From: Zobellella taiwanensis
Lineage (GTDB): Bacteria; Pseudomonadota; Gammaproteobacteria; Enterobacterales; Aeromonadaceae
Length of the DNA stretch: 64,000 bases
NCBI RefSeq assembly: GCF_003012795.1
Contig: NZ_PXYH01000019.1
Location: 1-64,000 of the forward strand
Direction: 5' to 3'
Both the position numbers and the translations under genes were made by a program. Shown here one piece after another: positions 29,143 through 39,027 of the stretch (positions within the stretch are counted from its first letter, which is position 1; every line of letters begins with the position of its first letter). The notes below the pieces were generated by a model. That model searched no databases and was not told where the DNA came from. It saw nothing but the letters and a program-made list of their open reading frames with translations.

Positions 29143-31422
29143 ATGGATCTCAGCCCCTACAAAGCCCTGGTGACCAAACTGGTACCGCTCAGCTATCAGC
29201 ACGATCTGGATAGCCTGCTCGACAGCTTTCTGCCCGGCCTGGATACCCAGGCCCGGTTCCAGATCCAGGCGGAAATCCGGCGGCTGACCTCGCCCTGCCT
29301 GCGCGTGCTGGACTTGCGCAGCCTGTTCCCGGAGCAATGCCGTCTGTTCCGCCACCAAGGGCTGGACCACATGCTGCCTCCCCGGCTGGAACAGCGCTTC
29401 CAGCAGCTGCTCGACGACTACCACGGTGAATATACCCGCGGCCTGTACGAAGCATTGATCGCCGACCTGGCCGCCCTGCGCAAACAGCCGGCCATGCTCA
29501 ATGCCAGCCCCTGGCACCTGCCTGCCTTCGGTACCCGGCGCAAGGAAACCCGGCTGCAGTTCGTCACCCCTGTGCTGCTGCACGGCAAGGGAACCACAGT
29601 CCAGGCCAACAGCCTGAACATTTCGGTGGGCGGCCTGCTGCTTCATCTGGGAGCGCCCCTGACCCTGGCGGACGGCACCGACATCCTGGTTTCCTTTCCG
29701 GAACTGGCACAGCAGCCGGGACTGGACTGTCTGGCCCGGCCCGGGCGTTACCAGGTGATCGGCGGCCAGGAACGGGGCGAGGAATCCAACCGGCTGAAGC
29801 TGCGCCGGCAGGAAGCCAGCGAGGAATGGGACAAGGCGCTGCACGACTTTATTGAGCAGAAGCGGCCACGCTATGGCAGCGATGCCGAAGACCTCTACAG
29901 CACCACCCTGTCCCAGTGCTGGGGCCAGGCCCTGCTGGAAACCGGCCTCGGTATGTCCCTGTTCTGCGACCGGCAGGGAGGGATCCGGGAAGTGCTCAGC
30001 AACCGCTTCGGCAACCGGCTGCTGGAACGCTGGCGCCTGCGGGACACGGGCGATTTGCTCGCCAGCCTGCTGCCGCCCGAGCGGATCATGCGCATGGCGC
30101 AAAATCCGGCACACCCCGTGCTGCTGTACAGCTTCCAGCTCAAGGGGCAGCAGCAGGCCTATTACTTTGCCGCCGACCAGCGCCAGCTGGCCGATGCCGG
30201 CCTTTACCGGGAGTTTATCGCCGAAGGCAACCGCGCCGGCAGCCTGCAGCTCTATTACCTGAACATCCGTCCCGTCACCTTCACCGACCAGGTGATCGAA
30301 AGCCTCGACAGCCAGGGAGTACAACGGCTGCAACAGCTGGGCTGGCACCTCTGGCTGACCCCCTTGCCGGCTCCGGAATACCGGCCCGAGGGCAAGGCCA
30401 ACATCCGGCCCCTGGCTCCCTTCCTGCTGCAACCCCAATCCCGGCCGGTCAGCCTGGTGCCACTGCGCCAGCCTTCCCTGCGCCAGGAAACCCGCTTTCG
30501 TTATGAAACCCCGGTAGAGCTGGAGCTGAACGGACAACGGCTGCCCGGACGCACCGAGGACATCTCCGCCAGCGGCCTGAAGATCCTGCTCGATGCTCCG
30601 CTCGAGCTGGCCCTGCCCGCCCGGATCGCACTGACCCTGCCCGAACTCGACAAACTCGGCCGGGCCTGGAAGCTGCGCGGCCTGGACTACGAGGTGGTCA
30701 ACCAGAGCGGCGGCGGCAAGGTATTGCACCTGCACCTGCTGGGTGAGCCCAAGACCCATGTGGGATTCCAGTTTTTTTCGGCCCTGCTGGAACAAAACCA
30801 GGACAAACTCCGGGCCCGTCCCCAAAGCCACCATCAGCCGGCCTGGCTGATGTGGCTGAGCCGGCAGGCCCAGCAACAGCCACCCTCGCCCACCTTCCTG
30901 CTGGGCCGCAACGACAGCGGCTTTTATGTGCAGGGCGCCATCGCCTGCCTGGCCCAGCAGGGACTGATGTCCTTCCTGTCCAACGAGTTTCAGCAGGCCT
31001 ACCTGAGCCGGCTGATCTCCCGTCAATTGATGCAGTCGATCGCCACCGCCCTGCACCGTCCCGACGGCAAGAGCCATCTGATGGTGGAAATCTGGACCGC
31101 CAGCCATGCCGACGGCGAAGGCAAATCGGTGCTGGTGGTCAACCCGACACCGGCCCGCCAGGCAGAACTGTTCGATCCCGGACGCTATCGCCAGCCCAGG
31201 GTCAGCCTTGCCGTCGTCAACCGGCTGCAATTACGTCAACTCGACTTTTTTATCCCCGAGTGGCAAAACCTGACCCAGACCGCCCTGCACAAAACCCAGT
31301 TGCTGGAACAGCAGCTGGCGGAGCTGGCCGCCCTGTGCCAGGTATTCGACCTGACCGATCTGGCCCTTTCCCGGGTACGGCTCAGCGCGCCTGCAGCAAG
31401 CCCAGCACCCCTTCCAGGCTGA
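29143..31422 (+). CDS. large protein with two PilZ domains
   Basis: A cytoplasmic 759-residue protein with two PilZ modules. The first has RRKETR (about 132) and NISVGG (about 158); the second has RQETR (about 447) and DISASG (about 473). Both motifs of each c-di-GMP site are thus present. The N-terminal 120 residues are helical; the C-terminal part is unassigned. The ATG at 29143 was chosen because earlier codons of the frame overlap radA. A similar large PilZ protein sits between radA and serB in Vibrio (as I recall). It ends convergently on serB with a 41-nt overlap. Confidence 0.88.
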   Translation: MDLSPYKALVTKLVPLSYQHDLDSLLDSFLPGLDTQARFQIQAEIRRLTSPCLRVLDLRSLFPEQCRLFRHQGLDHMLPPRLEQRFQQLLDDYHGEYTRGLYEALIADLAALRKQPAMLNASPWHLPAFGTRRKETRLQFVTPVLLHGKGTTVQANSLNISVGGLLLHLGAPLTLADGTDILVSFPELAQQPGLDCLARPGRYQVIGGQERGEESNRLKLRRQEASEEWDKALHDFIEQKRPRYGSDAEDLYSTTLSQCWGQALLETGLGMSLFCDRQGGIREVLSNRFGNRLLERWRLRDTGDLLASLLPPERIMRMAQNPAHPVLLYSFQLKGQQQAYYFAADQRQLADAGLYREFIAEGNRAGSLQLYYLNIRPVTFTDQVIESLDSQGVQRLQQLGWHLWLTPLPAPEYRPEGKANIRPLAPFLLQPQSRPVSLVPLRQPSLRQETRFRYETPVELELNGQRLPGRTEDISASGLKILLDAPLELALPARIALTLPELDKLGRAWKLRGLDYEVVNQSGGGKVLHLHLLGEPKTHVGFQFFSALLEQNQDKLRARPQSHHQPAWLMWLSRQAQQQPPSPTFLLGRNDSGFYVQGAIACLAQQGLMSFLSNEFQQAYLSRLISRQLMQSIATALHRPDGKSHLMVEIWTASHADGEGKSVLVVNPTPARQAELFDPGRYRQPRVSLAVVNRLQLRQLDFFIPEWQNLTQTALHKTQLLEQQLAELAALCQVFDLTDLALSRVRLSAPAASPAPLPG

Positions 31423-32365
31423 GCCGGTTGAGGCAGACCGGCGCCTTTTCCTGCACCAGGGGCTTGGCGTGCAGCGCCACGCCCAGACCCGCCTGGGCCA
31501 GCATCAGCAGATCGTTGGCCCCGTCGCCGACGGCCACGGTCTGGCTGATGGGAATATTGTGCTCATGGGCCAGGTTGACCAGGATGTTGGCCTTGGCCTC
31601 GGCGTCGACGATGGCGCCCAGCACTTCGCCGGTCAGCCTGCCGTCGCGGATTTCCAGGGTATTGGCAAACACCGCGTCCAGTCCCAGTTGCTGCTGCAGG
31701 TGACAGGCGAAAGGAGTGAAACCGCCGGAGGCGATGGCCACCTTCCAGCCCATCTGCTTGAGGCCGGCGACCAGTTCGGTCAGGCCCGGCATCAGCGGCA
31801 TCATGCCGATGACCTCCTCGATGATGGCAGCATCGGCGCCGGCCAGGGCCTTGACCCGACGGCGCAGGCTCTCGGAAAAGGGCAAGGCTCCTTCCATCGC
31901 GGCCCGGGTGATGGCGGCCACTTCCTCGCCCACCCCGGCCAGACGGGCGATTTCGTCGATGCATTCAATCTGGATGGCGGTGGAGTCCATGTCCATCAAC
32001 ACCAGGCCGGGCCGGTCGCAGACGGGCAACTCGGGCACACAGGCCAGATCCCAGCCCTGGGCCACCCGCTGCAGCCCGGCCTTTAGCGACGGCGACCAGT
32101 GCGACAGGCGCAGGCTCAGCAGCTCCCGCTGCGCCACTCGTGTCATCCGCTCGAGTTCGGCGGTCACCCCGGCCTGTTCCAGGACCGCCAGGCTGCGAGT
32201 CAGGGCGGACTTGTCCAGCTGCTCGGCCAGCAGCACCAAATGTCCCTCGGCCTGGGCCAGGCTGCCCGGCACCAGATGCGCGCCACGGCACAGGTGCGAT
32301 TCCCGCCCCAGCACGGCTTCCCACTCCAGAACCCTGTCGGGCAGGGCTTCCATCAATAGCGCCAC
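31382..32365 (-). CDS. serB: phosphoserine phosphatase
   Basis: A HAD-family enzyme for the last step of L-serine synthesis, 327 residues from the GTG at 32365. HAD motif I is DMDSTAIQIECIDEIA (about 122), motif II is IASGGFTP (about 211) and motif III is GDGANDLLML (about 280). The N-terminal 110 residues form the ACT-like domain of the SerB family. The GTG has GAAGGA 7 nt upstream; the longer frame to 32476 runs into smp. It is divergent from smp, the usual enteric arrangement. Confidence 0.94.
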   Translation of the reverse strand: MALLMEALPDRVLEWEAVLGRESHLCRGAHLVPGSLAQAEGHLVLLAEQLDKSALTRSLAVLEQAGVTAELERMTRVAQRELLSLRLSHWSPSLKAGLQRVAQGWDLACVPELPVCDRPGLVLMDMDSTAIQIECIDEIARLAGVGEEVAAITRAAMEGALPFSESLRRRVKALAGADAAIIEEVIGMMPLMPGLTELVAGLKQMGWKVAIASGGFTPFACHLQQQLGLDAVFANTLEIRDGRLTGEVLGAIVDAEAKANILVNLAHEHNIPISQTVAVGDGANDLLMLAQAGLGVALHAKPLVQEKAPVCLNRLSLEGVLGLLQAR

Positions 32366-32450
32366 GTGAATTCCTTCAGTAAGTAATGACAAACCGGCGC
32401 TCAGGGTAGCGTATTGCTTTTTCCACAGGCAAGGGACAATATGGACCGCT

Positions 32451-33011
32451 ATGTGGAAAAACACCCTCACTTCCAAACCCCTCTGGCGGCTCCTGCTGCT
32501 GCTTGTACTGTTGCTGCTGGCCGGCTGGCAGTGGAGCGGTATCCAGCAATTGGGCCAGCGCTGGCAACAGCTGCCTCACCGCCACTCGGCCGCGGCTCTG
32601 GCCGATTTTGCCGAGTTCCAGGCCCTGCGTGCCCTGGCGGCAGAAGACGGAGAGGTGCAGCAACAGTTGGTGGACGAACTGGCCGCCGCCGCCCCGACCC
32701 GCTCGGTCCGGCTCCATGACGCGGGCGGCCGCCTGCTGGCCGAAGCCGGCACCCCGGATGGCACTACCCTGCCCTATGTGCGGACACTGTACGAAAACGA
32801 CCGGCCGGTCGGCTTCTTGCATCTGGAGTTGTCCGAATCGGCGTTGACCTCGGCCCAGAGCCATATCTGGCAGCGGCTGCAACATCATCTGGCCTGGCTG
32901 GTGCCGCTGGCGGCCCTGCTTGGCGCCGCCGTTTCCCTCTTTCCCCTGGGCCGCCGGGCGGCGGCCAAAAAACAGGAGGCCGGGCGGCCTCCCGAAGGAA
33001 GTTCAGGCTGA
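32451..33011 (+). CDS. smp: Smp/YtjB-family membrane protein
   Basis: A 186-residue inner-membrane protein of the Smp (AhpA) family: a transmembrane helix at about 11-29, a periplasmic region with [17 protein letters not shown] (about 84), and a second transmembrane helix (about 146-165) before a basic tail. The function is unclear; it is a membrane-associated protein conserved beside serB. Its 3' end contains the deoD terminator hairpin on the opposite strand. Confidence 0.88.
   Translation: MWKNTLTSKPLWRLLLLLVLLLLAGWQWSGIQQLGQRWQQLPHRHSAAALADFAEFQALRALAAEDGEVQQQLVDELAAAAPTRSVRLHDAGGRLLAEAGTPDGTTLPYVRTLYENDRPVGFLHLELSESALTSAQSHIWQRLQHHLAWLVPLAALLGAAVSLFPLGRRAAAKKQEAGRPPEGSSG
32966..32994 (-). 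terminator. rho-independent terminator of the deo operon
   Basis: Read on the minus strand, GGAGGCCGCCCGGCCTCC forms a 7-bp stem followed by TGTTTTTT, 10 nt beyond the deoD stop and inside the 3' end of smp. Confidence 0.75.
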
Positions 33012-33722
33012 GTCGCCCAGCAGCACCGACTCCAGCGCCACTTCCATCATGTCGTTGAAGCTGGTCTGGCGCTCGTCGGCGCTCAGGGCCTCGTGGCGCA
33101 GTATGTGGTCGGACACGGTGCAGATGGTCAGGGCCCGGGCGCCGAACTCGGCGGCCACGCCGTACAGGCCCGCCGCTTCCATCTCCACCCCGAGGATGCC
33201 GTAGTCCTTCATCAGCTGGAACAGATCCGCCTGGGGCGAGTAGAACAAGTCGGCCGAGAAGAGGTTGCCCACCTTGACCGGCACGCCCCTGGCCCTGGCG
33301 GCCGCCACCGCGTTGGCCACCAGCTCGAAGTCGGCGATGGCGGCGAAGTCGTGATCCTTGAAGCGGATGCGGTTGACCTTGGAGTCGGTGCTGGCGCCGA
33401 GGCCGATCACCACGTCGCGCAAGTTGACATCGTCGCGCACGGCGCCGCAGGAGCCAACCCGGATCAGGGTGTTCACGTCAAACTCGGTGATCAGTTCCTT
33501 GGCGTAGATGGATACCGAGGGGATGCCCATGCCGTGGCCCATCACCGAAATCCGCCGGCCCTTGTAGCTGCCGGTGAAGCCGAGCATGTTGCGCACCTTG
33601 TTCACCAGCTTGACGTCGGACAGGAAGGTGTCGGCGATGTACTGGGCGCGCAGCGGGTCGCCGGGCATCAGTACGGTATCGGCGAAATCGCCGCGTTCGG
33701 CGTTGATATGTGGGGTTGCCAT
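33003..33722 (-). CDS. deoD: purine-nucleoside phosphorylase DeoD
   Basis: Phosphorolyses purine (deoxy)nucleosides to base and (deoxy)ribose-1-phosphate; hexameric. It has 239 residues. [20 protein letters not shown] and [10 protein letters not shown] at the N-terminus, [15 protein letters not shown] (about 64) and MEAAGLYG (about 180) are family hallmarks, and the catalytic Asp is in CTVSDHIL (about 204). It is last in the deoC-A-B-D run but separated from deoB by 336 nt that contain a repeat, so it may depend on read-through or its own promoter. Confidence 0.97.
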   Translation of the reverse strand: MATPHINAERGDFADTVLMPGDPLRAQYIADTFLSDVKLVNKVRNMLGFTGSYKGRRISVMGHGMGIPSVSIYAKELITEFDVNTLIRVGSCGAVRDDVNLRDVVIGLGASTDSKVNRIRFKDHDFAAIADFELVANAVAAARARGVPVKVGNLFSADLFYSPQADLFQLMKDYGILGVEMEAAGLYGVAAEFGARALTICTVSDHILRHEALSADERQTSFNDMMEVALESVLLGDSA

Positions 33723-33859
33723 AATATTCCTCGTTAATCTTGTCGGTTACATCAAAACTGAAATCATTGCTGCCGCACCGCGGCCACTGCTGTTGCCTCT
33801 TTCAATCCCCGCCGCGGCCCGAGGGTAACGTCGGCAAGCGACACCGACGCTCCGGGGAA

Positions 33860-34029
33860 GGACAAAGGGTGCTGTTCTGCCGACCCTCCGCGCCAGGGAT
33901 GGCGCGGCGGAGCCCCCAGGGGGCGAGCTTGCTCGCCGTGACGAGCGGTTTCGGCCTGACCGAGCATCCAGTGAATGCTCGCAGCAGGTCGAAACAGCGA
34001 GTATCAGGACCCACGGCGTGTCGGCGGAA
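33860..34029 (+). repeat. dispersed intergenic repeat, copy 2 (internally rearranged)
   Basis: This 336-nt deoB-deoD gap (33723-34058) has no gene. It shares GGACAAAGGG, GACCCTCCGCGCCAGGG (33882-33898) and GCGCGGCGGAGCC with copy 1, but the inner hairpin is missing. In its place are a GGCGAGC/GCTCGCC stem and a long hairpin (33948-33995), before CCACGGCGTGTCGGCGGA. The rest of the gap shows nothing I recognise. Confidence 0.65.
33948..33995. repeat. 48-nt imperfect hairpin within repeat copy 2
   Basis: Paired blocks are GTTTCG/CGAAAC, CCTG/CAGG and GAGCAT/ATGCTC around the loop CCAGTGA. No T-tract follows, so a terminator is unlikely; RNA processing or a mobile-element end is possible. Confidence 0.6.
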
Positions 34030-34058
34030 CAGTGCGCTTTGGCCGAGTACACCAGATA

Positions 34059-35285
34059 TCAAACAGGCCCTAAAAACGACTTGCCGTAATCCATCGGGCT
34101 CAGGCCGAAATAGGCCGCCAGGGACTGGCCGATATCGGCAAAGGTCTCGCGCCCGCCCAGGGAGCCGACGGCGAGGCCGCCGCCCAGGCAGATCACCGGG
34201 ATATGCTCGCGGGTGTGATCGGTGCCGGTCCAGGTCGGGTCGCAGCCGTGATCGGCGGTCATGATCAGCAGATCCTCCGGCTGCATGATGGCCAGCAGCT
34301 CGGGCAGGCGGCGATCGAAAGCCTCCAGGGCGGCGGCGTAGCCGGTCACGTTGCGGCGGTGGCCGTAGCTGGAGTCGAAGTCGACGAAGTTGGTCATGAC
34401 AATGGTATCGTCGCCGGCCCGCTTCACCTCCGCCAGGGTGGCGTCGAACAGCTCGTCCAGGCCGTTGGCCTTGACCTTGCGGGTGATGCCGCAGTGGGCG
34501 TAGATATCGGCAATCTTGCCGATGGACACCACCTCGCCGTTTTTCTCCTCCACCAGCTTCTGCAGCACGGTCGCGGCCGGCGGTTCTATGCTGTAGTCGC
34601 GGCGGTTGCCGGTGCGCGCGAAGTCGGCGGCGCTCTCCCCCTTGAACGGGCGGGCGATAACCCGGCCGATGTTGTAGGGCATCAGCAGCTCGCGGGCCAG
34701 CTCGCACAGTTCATAGAGCCGATCCAGGCCGAAGCTGTCTTCGTGGCAGGCAATCTGGAACACCGAGTCCGCCGAGGTGTAGCAGATCGGCTTGCCGGTG
34801 CGCACATGCTCCTCGCCCAGTTGCTCGAGGATGGTGGTGCCGGAGGCGTGGCAGTTGCCGAGAATGCCCGGCAATTTGGCCTTCTCCACCAGCTCGTCGA
34901 TCAGCGCCTGGGGGAAGCTGTTTTCGGTGTCGGTGAAATAGCCCCAGTCGAACAGCACCGGCACCCCGGCGATCTCCCAGTGGCCGGAGGGGGTATCCTT
35001 GCCGGAGGACAGTTCCCGGGCATAGCCGTAGCTGCCGGTCACCTCGGCGGGCAGGGTCACCCCTTCGGCCACCCGGCCGGTGCTCTCGGCATGGGCGTGG
35101 AACAGGCCGAGCCGGCCCAGGTTGGGCAGCCACAGCGGCCCCCGGCGGCCGTTGTCCGCCTCGCCCCGGGCACAGACGGCGGCGATGTGGCCCAGGGTGT
35201 CGGCGCCTTCGTCGCCGAAGCGGGCGGCATCGGGTGCGGCGCCGATGCCGAAGGAATCCAGTACCAGTACTATTGCGCGTTTCAT
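34059..35285 (-). CDS. deoB: phosphopentomutase
   Basis: Interconverts (deoxy)ribose-1- and -5-phosphate; alkaline-phosphatase superfamily with two Mn ions. It has 408 residues. [13 protein letters not shown] (about 7) bears the first metal Asp, [11 protein letters not shown] (about 92) the catalytic Thr region, and [11 protein letters not shown] (about 339) the C-terminal metal ligands. Its start overlaps the deoA stop (ATGA at 35282-35285), showing translational coupling. Confidence 0.97.
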   Translation of the reverse strand: MKRAIVLVLDSFGIGAAPDAARFGDEGADTLGHIAAVCARGEADNGRRGPLWLPNLGRLGLFHAHAESTGRVAEGVTLPAEVTGSYGYARELSSGKDTPSGHWEIAGVPVLFDWGYFTDTENSFPQALIDELVEKAKLPGILGNCHASGTTILEQLGEEHVRTGKPICYTSADSVFQIACHEDSFGLDRLYELCELARELLMPYNIGRVIARPFKGESAADFARTGNRRDYSIEPPAATVLQKLVEEKNGEVVSIGKIADIYAHCGITRKVKANGLDELFDATLAEVKRAGDDTIVMTNFVDFDSSYGHRRNVTGYAAALEAFDRRLPELLAIMQPEDLLIMTADHGCDPTWTGTDHTREHIPVICLGGGLAVGSLGGRETFADIGQSLAAYFGLSPMDYGKSFLGPV

Positions 35286-36613
35286 GCTACCTCCTCGGGG
35301 CGGATCACGTCGTAGACGCTGCGGGGCGCCTCTTCCCGTTGCTCGCCCAGCACCATGGCGCGGCGGACCTGTTCGGCCGCGGCGGCATAGTCGTCTTCAT
35401 TGCGGGCATGGACGATGGCCAGCTCGGTGCCGACCTCGACCCGGTCGCCGATGCCGGCGATGGCGGTCAGGCCGACACTGTGGTCGATGACGTCGTCGGC
35501 CCGGCGGCGACCGCCGCCCAGGCCCACCACCGCCATGCCGATGTCGCGGGTGTCCATGTCGATGATATAACCCTCCGCCTCGGCCAGCACCGGGCGGATC
35601 ACCGGCGCTCTCGGCAGGTGGCGCTCGAAGCCGGTGAGGATGTCGGTCGGGCCGCCGAGCCCGGCCACCATCCGCTCGAAGCGTTCGGCAGCGGCGCCTG
35701 AGCTGAGCGCGCCGTAGAGCTTGCCCCTGGCGTCGTTCTCGGTGTCGGCCAGCCGGCCCGCCAGCAGCATTTCCACCGCCAGCGCCTCGGTCACTTCATA
35801 GAGGCGGCCCTGGCGGATCTCGCCCTTCAGCATGGCGATGGCCTCGGCTACTTCCACCGCGTTGCCGGCGCAGCTGGCCAGCACCTGGCTCATGTCGGTG
35901 AGCAGGGCCGAGGTGGGGGTGCCGGCGCCGTTGGCCACGGTGACGATGGCTTCCGCCAGTTCCCGCGACGCCGAGGCGGTCGCCATAAAGGCGCCCGAGC
36001 CCATCTTCACGTCCATCACCAAAGCATCCAGGCCGCAGGCCAGCTTCTTGCCGAGGATGGAGGCGACGATCAGCGGAATGGACTCGACGGTGGCGGTGAC
36101 GTCCCGCACCCCGTACAGCCGCTTGTCGGCGGTGGCCAGGCTGCCGGTCTGGCCGATGATGGCCACCCCCACCTCCTGCACCAGCCGGCGGAAGTCGGCG
36201 TTGGAAGGCATGATGTTGTAGCCGGGAATGGACTCGAGCTTGTCCAGGGTGCCGCCGGTGTGACCCAGGCCGCGGCCAGAGATCATGGGCACATGGGCGC
36301 CGCAGGCGGCCACCCAGGGCCCCAGCACCAGGGACACCAGATCCCCCACCCCGCCGGTGGAATGCTTATCGAGCACGGGGCCGTTCAGGCCCGCACCGGA
36401 CCAGTCCAGCACCTCGCCGGAATCGCGGATACCCAGGGTCAACTGGATGCGCTCGTCGTCATTCATGTCGTTGAAGTACACCGCCATGGCGAAGGCGCCG
36501 ATCTGGCCCTCACTGATGCTGCCGTCGGCGATGCCCTTGACGAAGAAGGCGATCTCCTCGGCACTGAGGGCCTGGCCGTCGCGTTTGTGGCGGATGATTT
36601 CCTGGGGCAGCAT
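35282..36613 (-). CDS. deoA: thymidine phosphorylase
   Basis: Phosphorolyses thymidine and deoxyuridine to base and deoxyribose-1-phosphate. It has 443 residues. The phosphate-binding signature is [10 protein letters not shown] (about 83) and the substrate block [17 protein letters not shown] (about 113); [13 protein letters not shown] (about 168) also fits. It overlaps deoC by 1 nt and deoB by 4 nt, forming a tightly coupled operon. Confidence 0.97.
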   Translation of the reverse strand: MLPQEIIRHKRDGQALSAEEIAFFVKGIADGSISEGQIGAFAMAVYFNDMNDDERIQLTLGIRDSGEVLDWSGAGLNGPVLDKHSTGGVGDLVSLVLGPWVAACGAHVPMISGRGLGHTGGTLDKLESIPGYNIMPSNADFRRLVQEVGVAIIGQTGSLATADKRLYGVRDVTATVESIPLIVASILGKKLACGLDALVMDVKMGSGAFMATASASRELAEAIVTVANGAGTPTSALLTDMSQVLASCAGNAVEVAEAIAMLKGEIRQGRLYEVTEALAVEMLLAGRLADTENDARGKLYGALSSGAAAERFERMVAGLGGPTDILTGFERHLPRAPVIRPVLAEAEGYIIDMDTRDIGMAVVGLGGGRRRADDVIDHSVGLTAIAGIGDRVEVGTELAIVHARNEDDYAAAAEQVRRAMVLGEQREEAPRSVYDVIRPEEVA

Positions 36614-37386
36614 CAGTAGCCTCCTTCGGCGGCACCCTTGTCGCTTTCACCCAAGGTATGCAGCAGGTTGGCCAGCAGGCTGGAGGCGCCGAAGCGAAAA
36701 TGCCGAGGAGAAATCCAGTTGGACCCCATAATGCTGGCCGCCATCGCCAGGTATTCCGCCGCTTCCTCGGCGGTGCGCACACCGCCGGCGGGCTTGAAGC
36801 CGATATCCCTGCCACTGTCGCGGATCACCCTGAGCATGATGTCGGCGGCCTCCAGGGTGGCGTTGACCGCCACCTTGCCGGTGGAGGTCTTGATAAAGTC
36901 GGCGCCGCCCTCGATGGCGAGCTCGGAGGCGCGCCGGATAAGCGCAGGATCCTTCAGTTCGCCGCTTTCGATGATCACCTTGAGCAGCACCTCGCCGCAG
37001 GCGGCCTTGCAGGCGCGCACCAGTTCCAGGCCGCGTTGTTCGTCGCCGGCCAGCAGGGCGCGATAAGGGAAGACCACGTCCACTTCGTCGGCGCCATAGG
37101 CGACGGCGGCGCGGGTTTCCCGCACGGCGATCTCGATGTCGTCGTTGCCCCGGGGGAAGTTGGTGACGGTGGCGATCTTCACCTGGCCTTCCACGCCCAG
37201 TTCGCGCAGGGTCTTGCGGGCCACGGGAATGAAACGCGGGTAGATACAGATGGCGGCGGTGTTGCCGGCCGGGGTGACCGCCTGTTGGCACAGGGCGATC
37301 ACCTTGGCGTCAGTGTCGTCGTCATTGAGGGTGGTCAGATCCATCAGGCCCAGGGCCTGGCGGGCTGCGGTGTGTAAGTCTGTCAT
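36613..37386 (-). CDS. deoC: deoxyribose-phosphate aldolase
   Basis: A class I aldolase cleaving deoxyribose-5-phosphate to acetaldehyde and glyceraldehyde-3-phosphate. It has 257 residues. The Schiff-base Lys lies in [13 protein letters not shown] (about 164-176), with a second Lys in [10 protein letters not shown] (about 195). It is the first gene of deoCABD. The 192-nt gap to nupC upstream shows no obvious DeoR or CRP site by eye. Confidence 0.97.
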   Translation of the reverse strand: MTDLHTAARQALGLMDLTTLNDDDTDAKVIALCQQAVTPAGNTAAICIYPRFIPVARKTLRELGVEGQVKIATVTNFPRGNDDIEIAVRETRAAVAYGADEVDVVFPYRALLAGDEQRGLELVRACKAACGEVLLKVIIESGELKDPALIRRASELAIEGGADFIKTSTGKVAVNATLEAADIMLRVIRDSGRDIGFKPAGGVRTAEEAAEYLAMAASIMGSNWISPRHFRFGASSLLANLLHTLGESDKGAAEGGY

Positions 37387-37578
37387 TTGCTTCTCCAGTC
37401 TTCACCAGGTGTGAACGAGCGGACTTGGTTCCTTGAAGACAGTTTAAATCCGTTTAACCGCAAATAGGGGCGGCCGACATATCCGGTTGTTGCTGATACC
37501 TGCCGAGCAAGTCGGCCAACCGGCAGTGGCTGCCGGGTGACTCATCAACAGACCGGGGAAAGGGCTCGCCTAATCCTT

Positions 37579-38859
37579 TTACAGTGCCGCCAGGGCCAGA
37601 AAGAAACCGGCGATGGTGGCGGACATCAGGTTGGACAGGGTGCCGGCCAGCACCGCCTTGAGGCCGAAGCGGGCAATGTCGTGGCGGCGGTTCGGCGCCA
37701 TGCCGCCCAGGCCGCCGAGCAGGATGGCGACGGAGGACAGGTTGGCGAAGCCGCACAGGGCGAAGGAGATGATGGCCTTGGTATGGTCGGACATCACCTG
37801 GCCGGTGCCTTCCACCAGCAGTTCGTTGCTGAGGTAGGGGGCGAAGTTGATGTAGGCCACGAATTCGTTGACCACCAGCTTCTGGCCGATGAAGGAGCCG
37901 GCGATGGTGGCTTCTTCCCAGGGCACGCCCAGCAGGAAGGCCAGGGGCGAGAACAGCCAGCCGAGCAGCAGTTCGAGGCTCAGGTTGTCCATGCCGATCC
38001 AGCCGCCAACACCGCCCAGCATGCCGTTGATCAGCGCAATCAGGCCGATAAAGGCGAGCAGCATGGCGCCCACGTTCATGGCCAGCATCATGCCGGAGGT
38101 GGCGCCGCCCGCGGCGGCGTCGATGATATTGGCGGGCCTGTCCTCTTCCGGCATGTCGGCGTTGATGCTGGATTCATCCACCTCTGGGGTATCGGTTTCG
38201 GGCATGATCAGCTTGGCGAACAGCAGGCCGCCGGGGGCCGCCATAAAGGAAGCGGCGATCAGGTATTCCATGGGTACACCCATGGAGGCGTAACCGGCCA
38301 GCACCGAGCCGGCCACCGAGGCCAGGCCGCCGCACATCACCGCGAACAGCTCGGAGTCGGTCATCTTGGAAATAAAGGGACGCACCACCAGCGGGGCTTC
38401 GGTCTGGCCCACGAAGATGTTGGCGGTGGCGGACATGGATTCGGTGCGCGAGGTGCCCAGCACCTTTTGCAGGGCGCCGCCCAGGATGCGGATAATCCAT
38501 TGCATGATGCCCAGGTAGTAGAGCACGGCGATCAGCGAGGAGAAGAAGATGATCACCGGCAGTACCCGCAGGGCGAAGATAAAGCCGAGGCCGCTTTCGA
38601 AGGCGGCGTCGCCCACCAGGCCGCCGAACAGGAAGCCCATGCCGTCGTTGGCGAAGGCGATCACCTGGGACACGCCGGCGGAGATGGACTGCAGTATGTC
38701 CTTGCCCACGGGCACGTAGAGCACAAAGGCGCCCAGGCCGGCCTGGATGGCGAAGGCGCCGCCCACGGTACGCAGCCGGATGGCACCGCGATTGCTCGAA
38801 AACAGTATGGCAATCAGGATAAGCGTCGCCATCCCCACCAGACTCATGATCAACGTCAT
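37579..38859 (-). CDS. nupC: concentrative nucleoside transporter NupC
   Basis: An Na+- or H+-coupled nucleoside importer of the CNT family, 426 residues with about ten membrane segments. Family blocks are [20 protein letters not shown] (about 74), a [12 protein letters not shown] motif (about 150), and LTPEF-equivalent EFVAYINF (about 323). It lies upstream of deoCABD on the same strand, with a 192-nt gap, so uptake and breakdown of nucleosides are linked. Its leader carries a TATAAT (38926-38921) and a PurR/CytR-like palindrome near 39002-39017. Confidence 0.95.
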   Translation of the reverse strand: MTLIMSLVGMATLILIAILFSSNRGAIRLRTVGGAFAIQAGLGAFVLYVPVGKDILQSISAGVSQVIAFANDGMGFLFGGLVGDAAFESGLGFIFALRVLPVIIFFSSLIAVLYYLGIMQWIIRILGGALQKVLGTSRTESMSATANIFVGQTEAPLVVRPFISKMTDSELFAVMCGGLASVAGSVLAGYASMGVPMEYLIAASFMAAPGGLLFAKLIMPETDTPEVDESSINADMPEEDRPANIIDAAAGGATSGMMLAMNVGAMLLAFIGLIALINGMLGGVGGWIGMDNLSLELLLGWLFSPLAFLLGVPWEEATIAGSFIGQKLVVNEFVAYINFAPYLSNELLVEGTGQVMSDHTKAIISFALCGFANLSSVAILLGGLGGMAPNRRHDIARFGLKAVLAGTLSNLMSATIAGFFLALAAL

Positions 38860-38920
38860 AGTTCTATCCTTCAGTAGCAGCGGAAAACAAGGGCCCGACA
38901 GTCATTGTCAGCTGGGCGGG

Positions 38921-38926
38921 ATTATA
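38921..38926 (-). promoter_or_regulatory. -10 element of nupC
   Basis: On the minus strand a perfect TATAAT lies 62 nt upstream of the nupC ATG. No good -35 element is spaced at 16-18 nt, which suggests an activated promoter. Confidence 0.4.
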
Positions 38927-39001
38927 CGAGTTCGCTGACAACAGAATAGGAAAACAGCGGCAATAATCGAGCAAAAAGCCAATAAAATTATGGTTTTTAG
39001 A

Positions 39002-39017
39002 ACGAAAACGTTTTTCT
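39002..39017. promoter_or_regulatory. PurR/CytR-like palindrome upstream of nupC
   Basis: ACGAAAACGTTTTTCT resembles the LacI-family PurR box ACGCAAACGTTTTCGT (13 of 16 positions). It lies about 145 nt upstream of nupC and just past the yjjV stop. CytR, another LacI-family member controlling nucleoside genes, could also use such a site. Confidence 0.4.
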
Positions 39018-39027
39018 TGGCACGGCC

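Noticed and set aside
29128..31230. 700-codon minus-strand frame opposite the double-PilZ gene
   Set aside because: It has low-complexity Gln/Gly-rich composition typical of a shadow frame, while the plus strand carries clear PilZ motifs.
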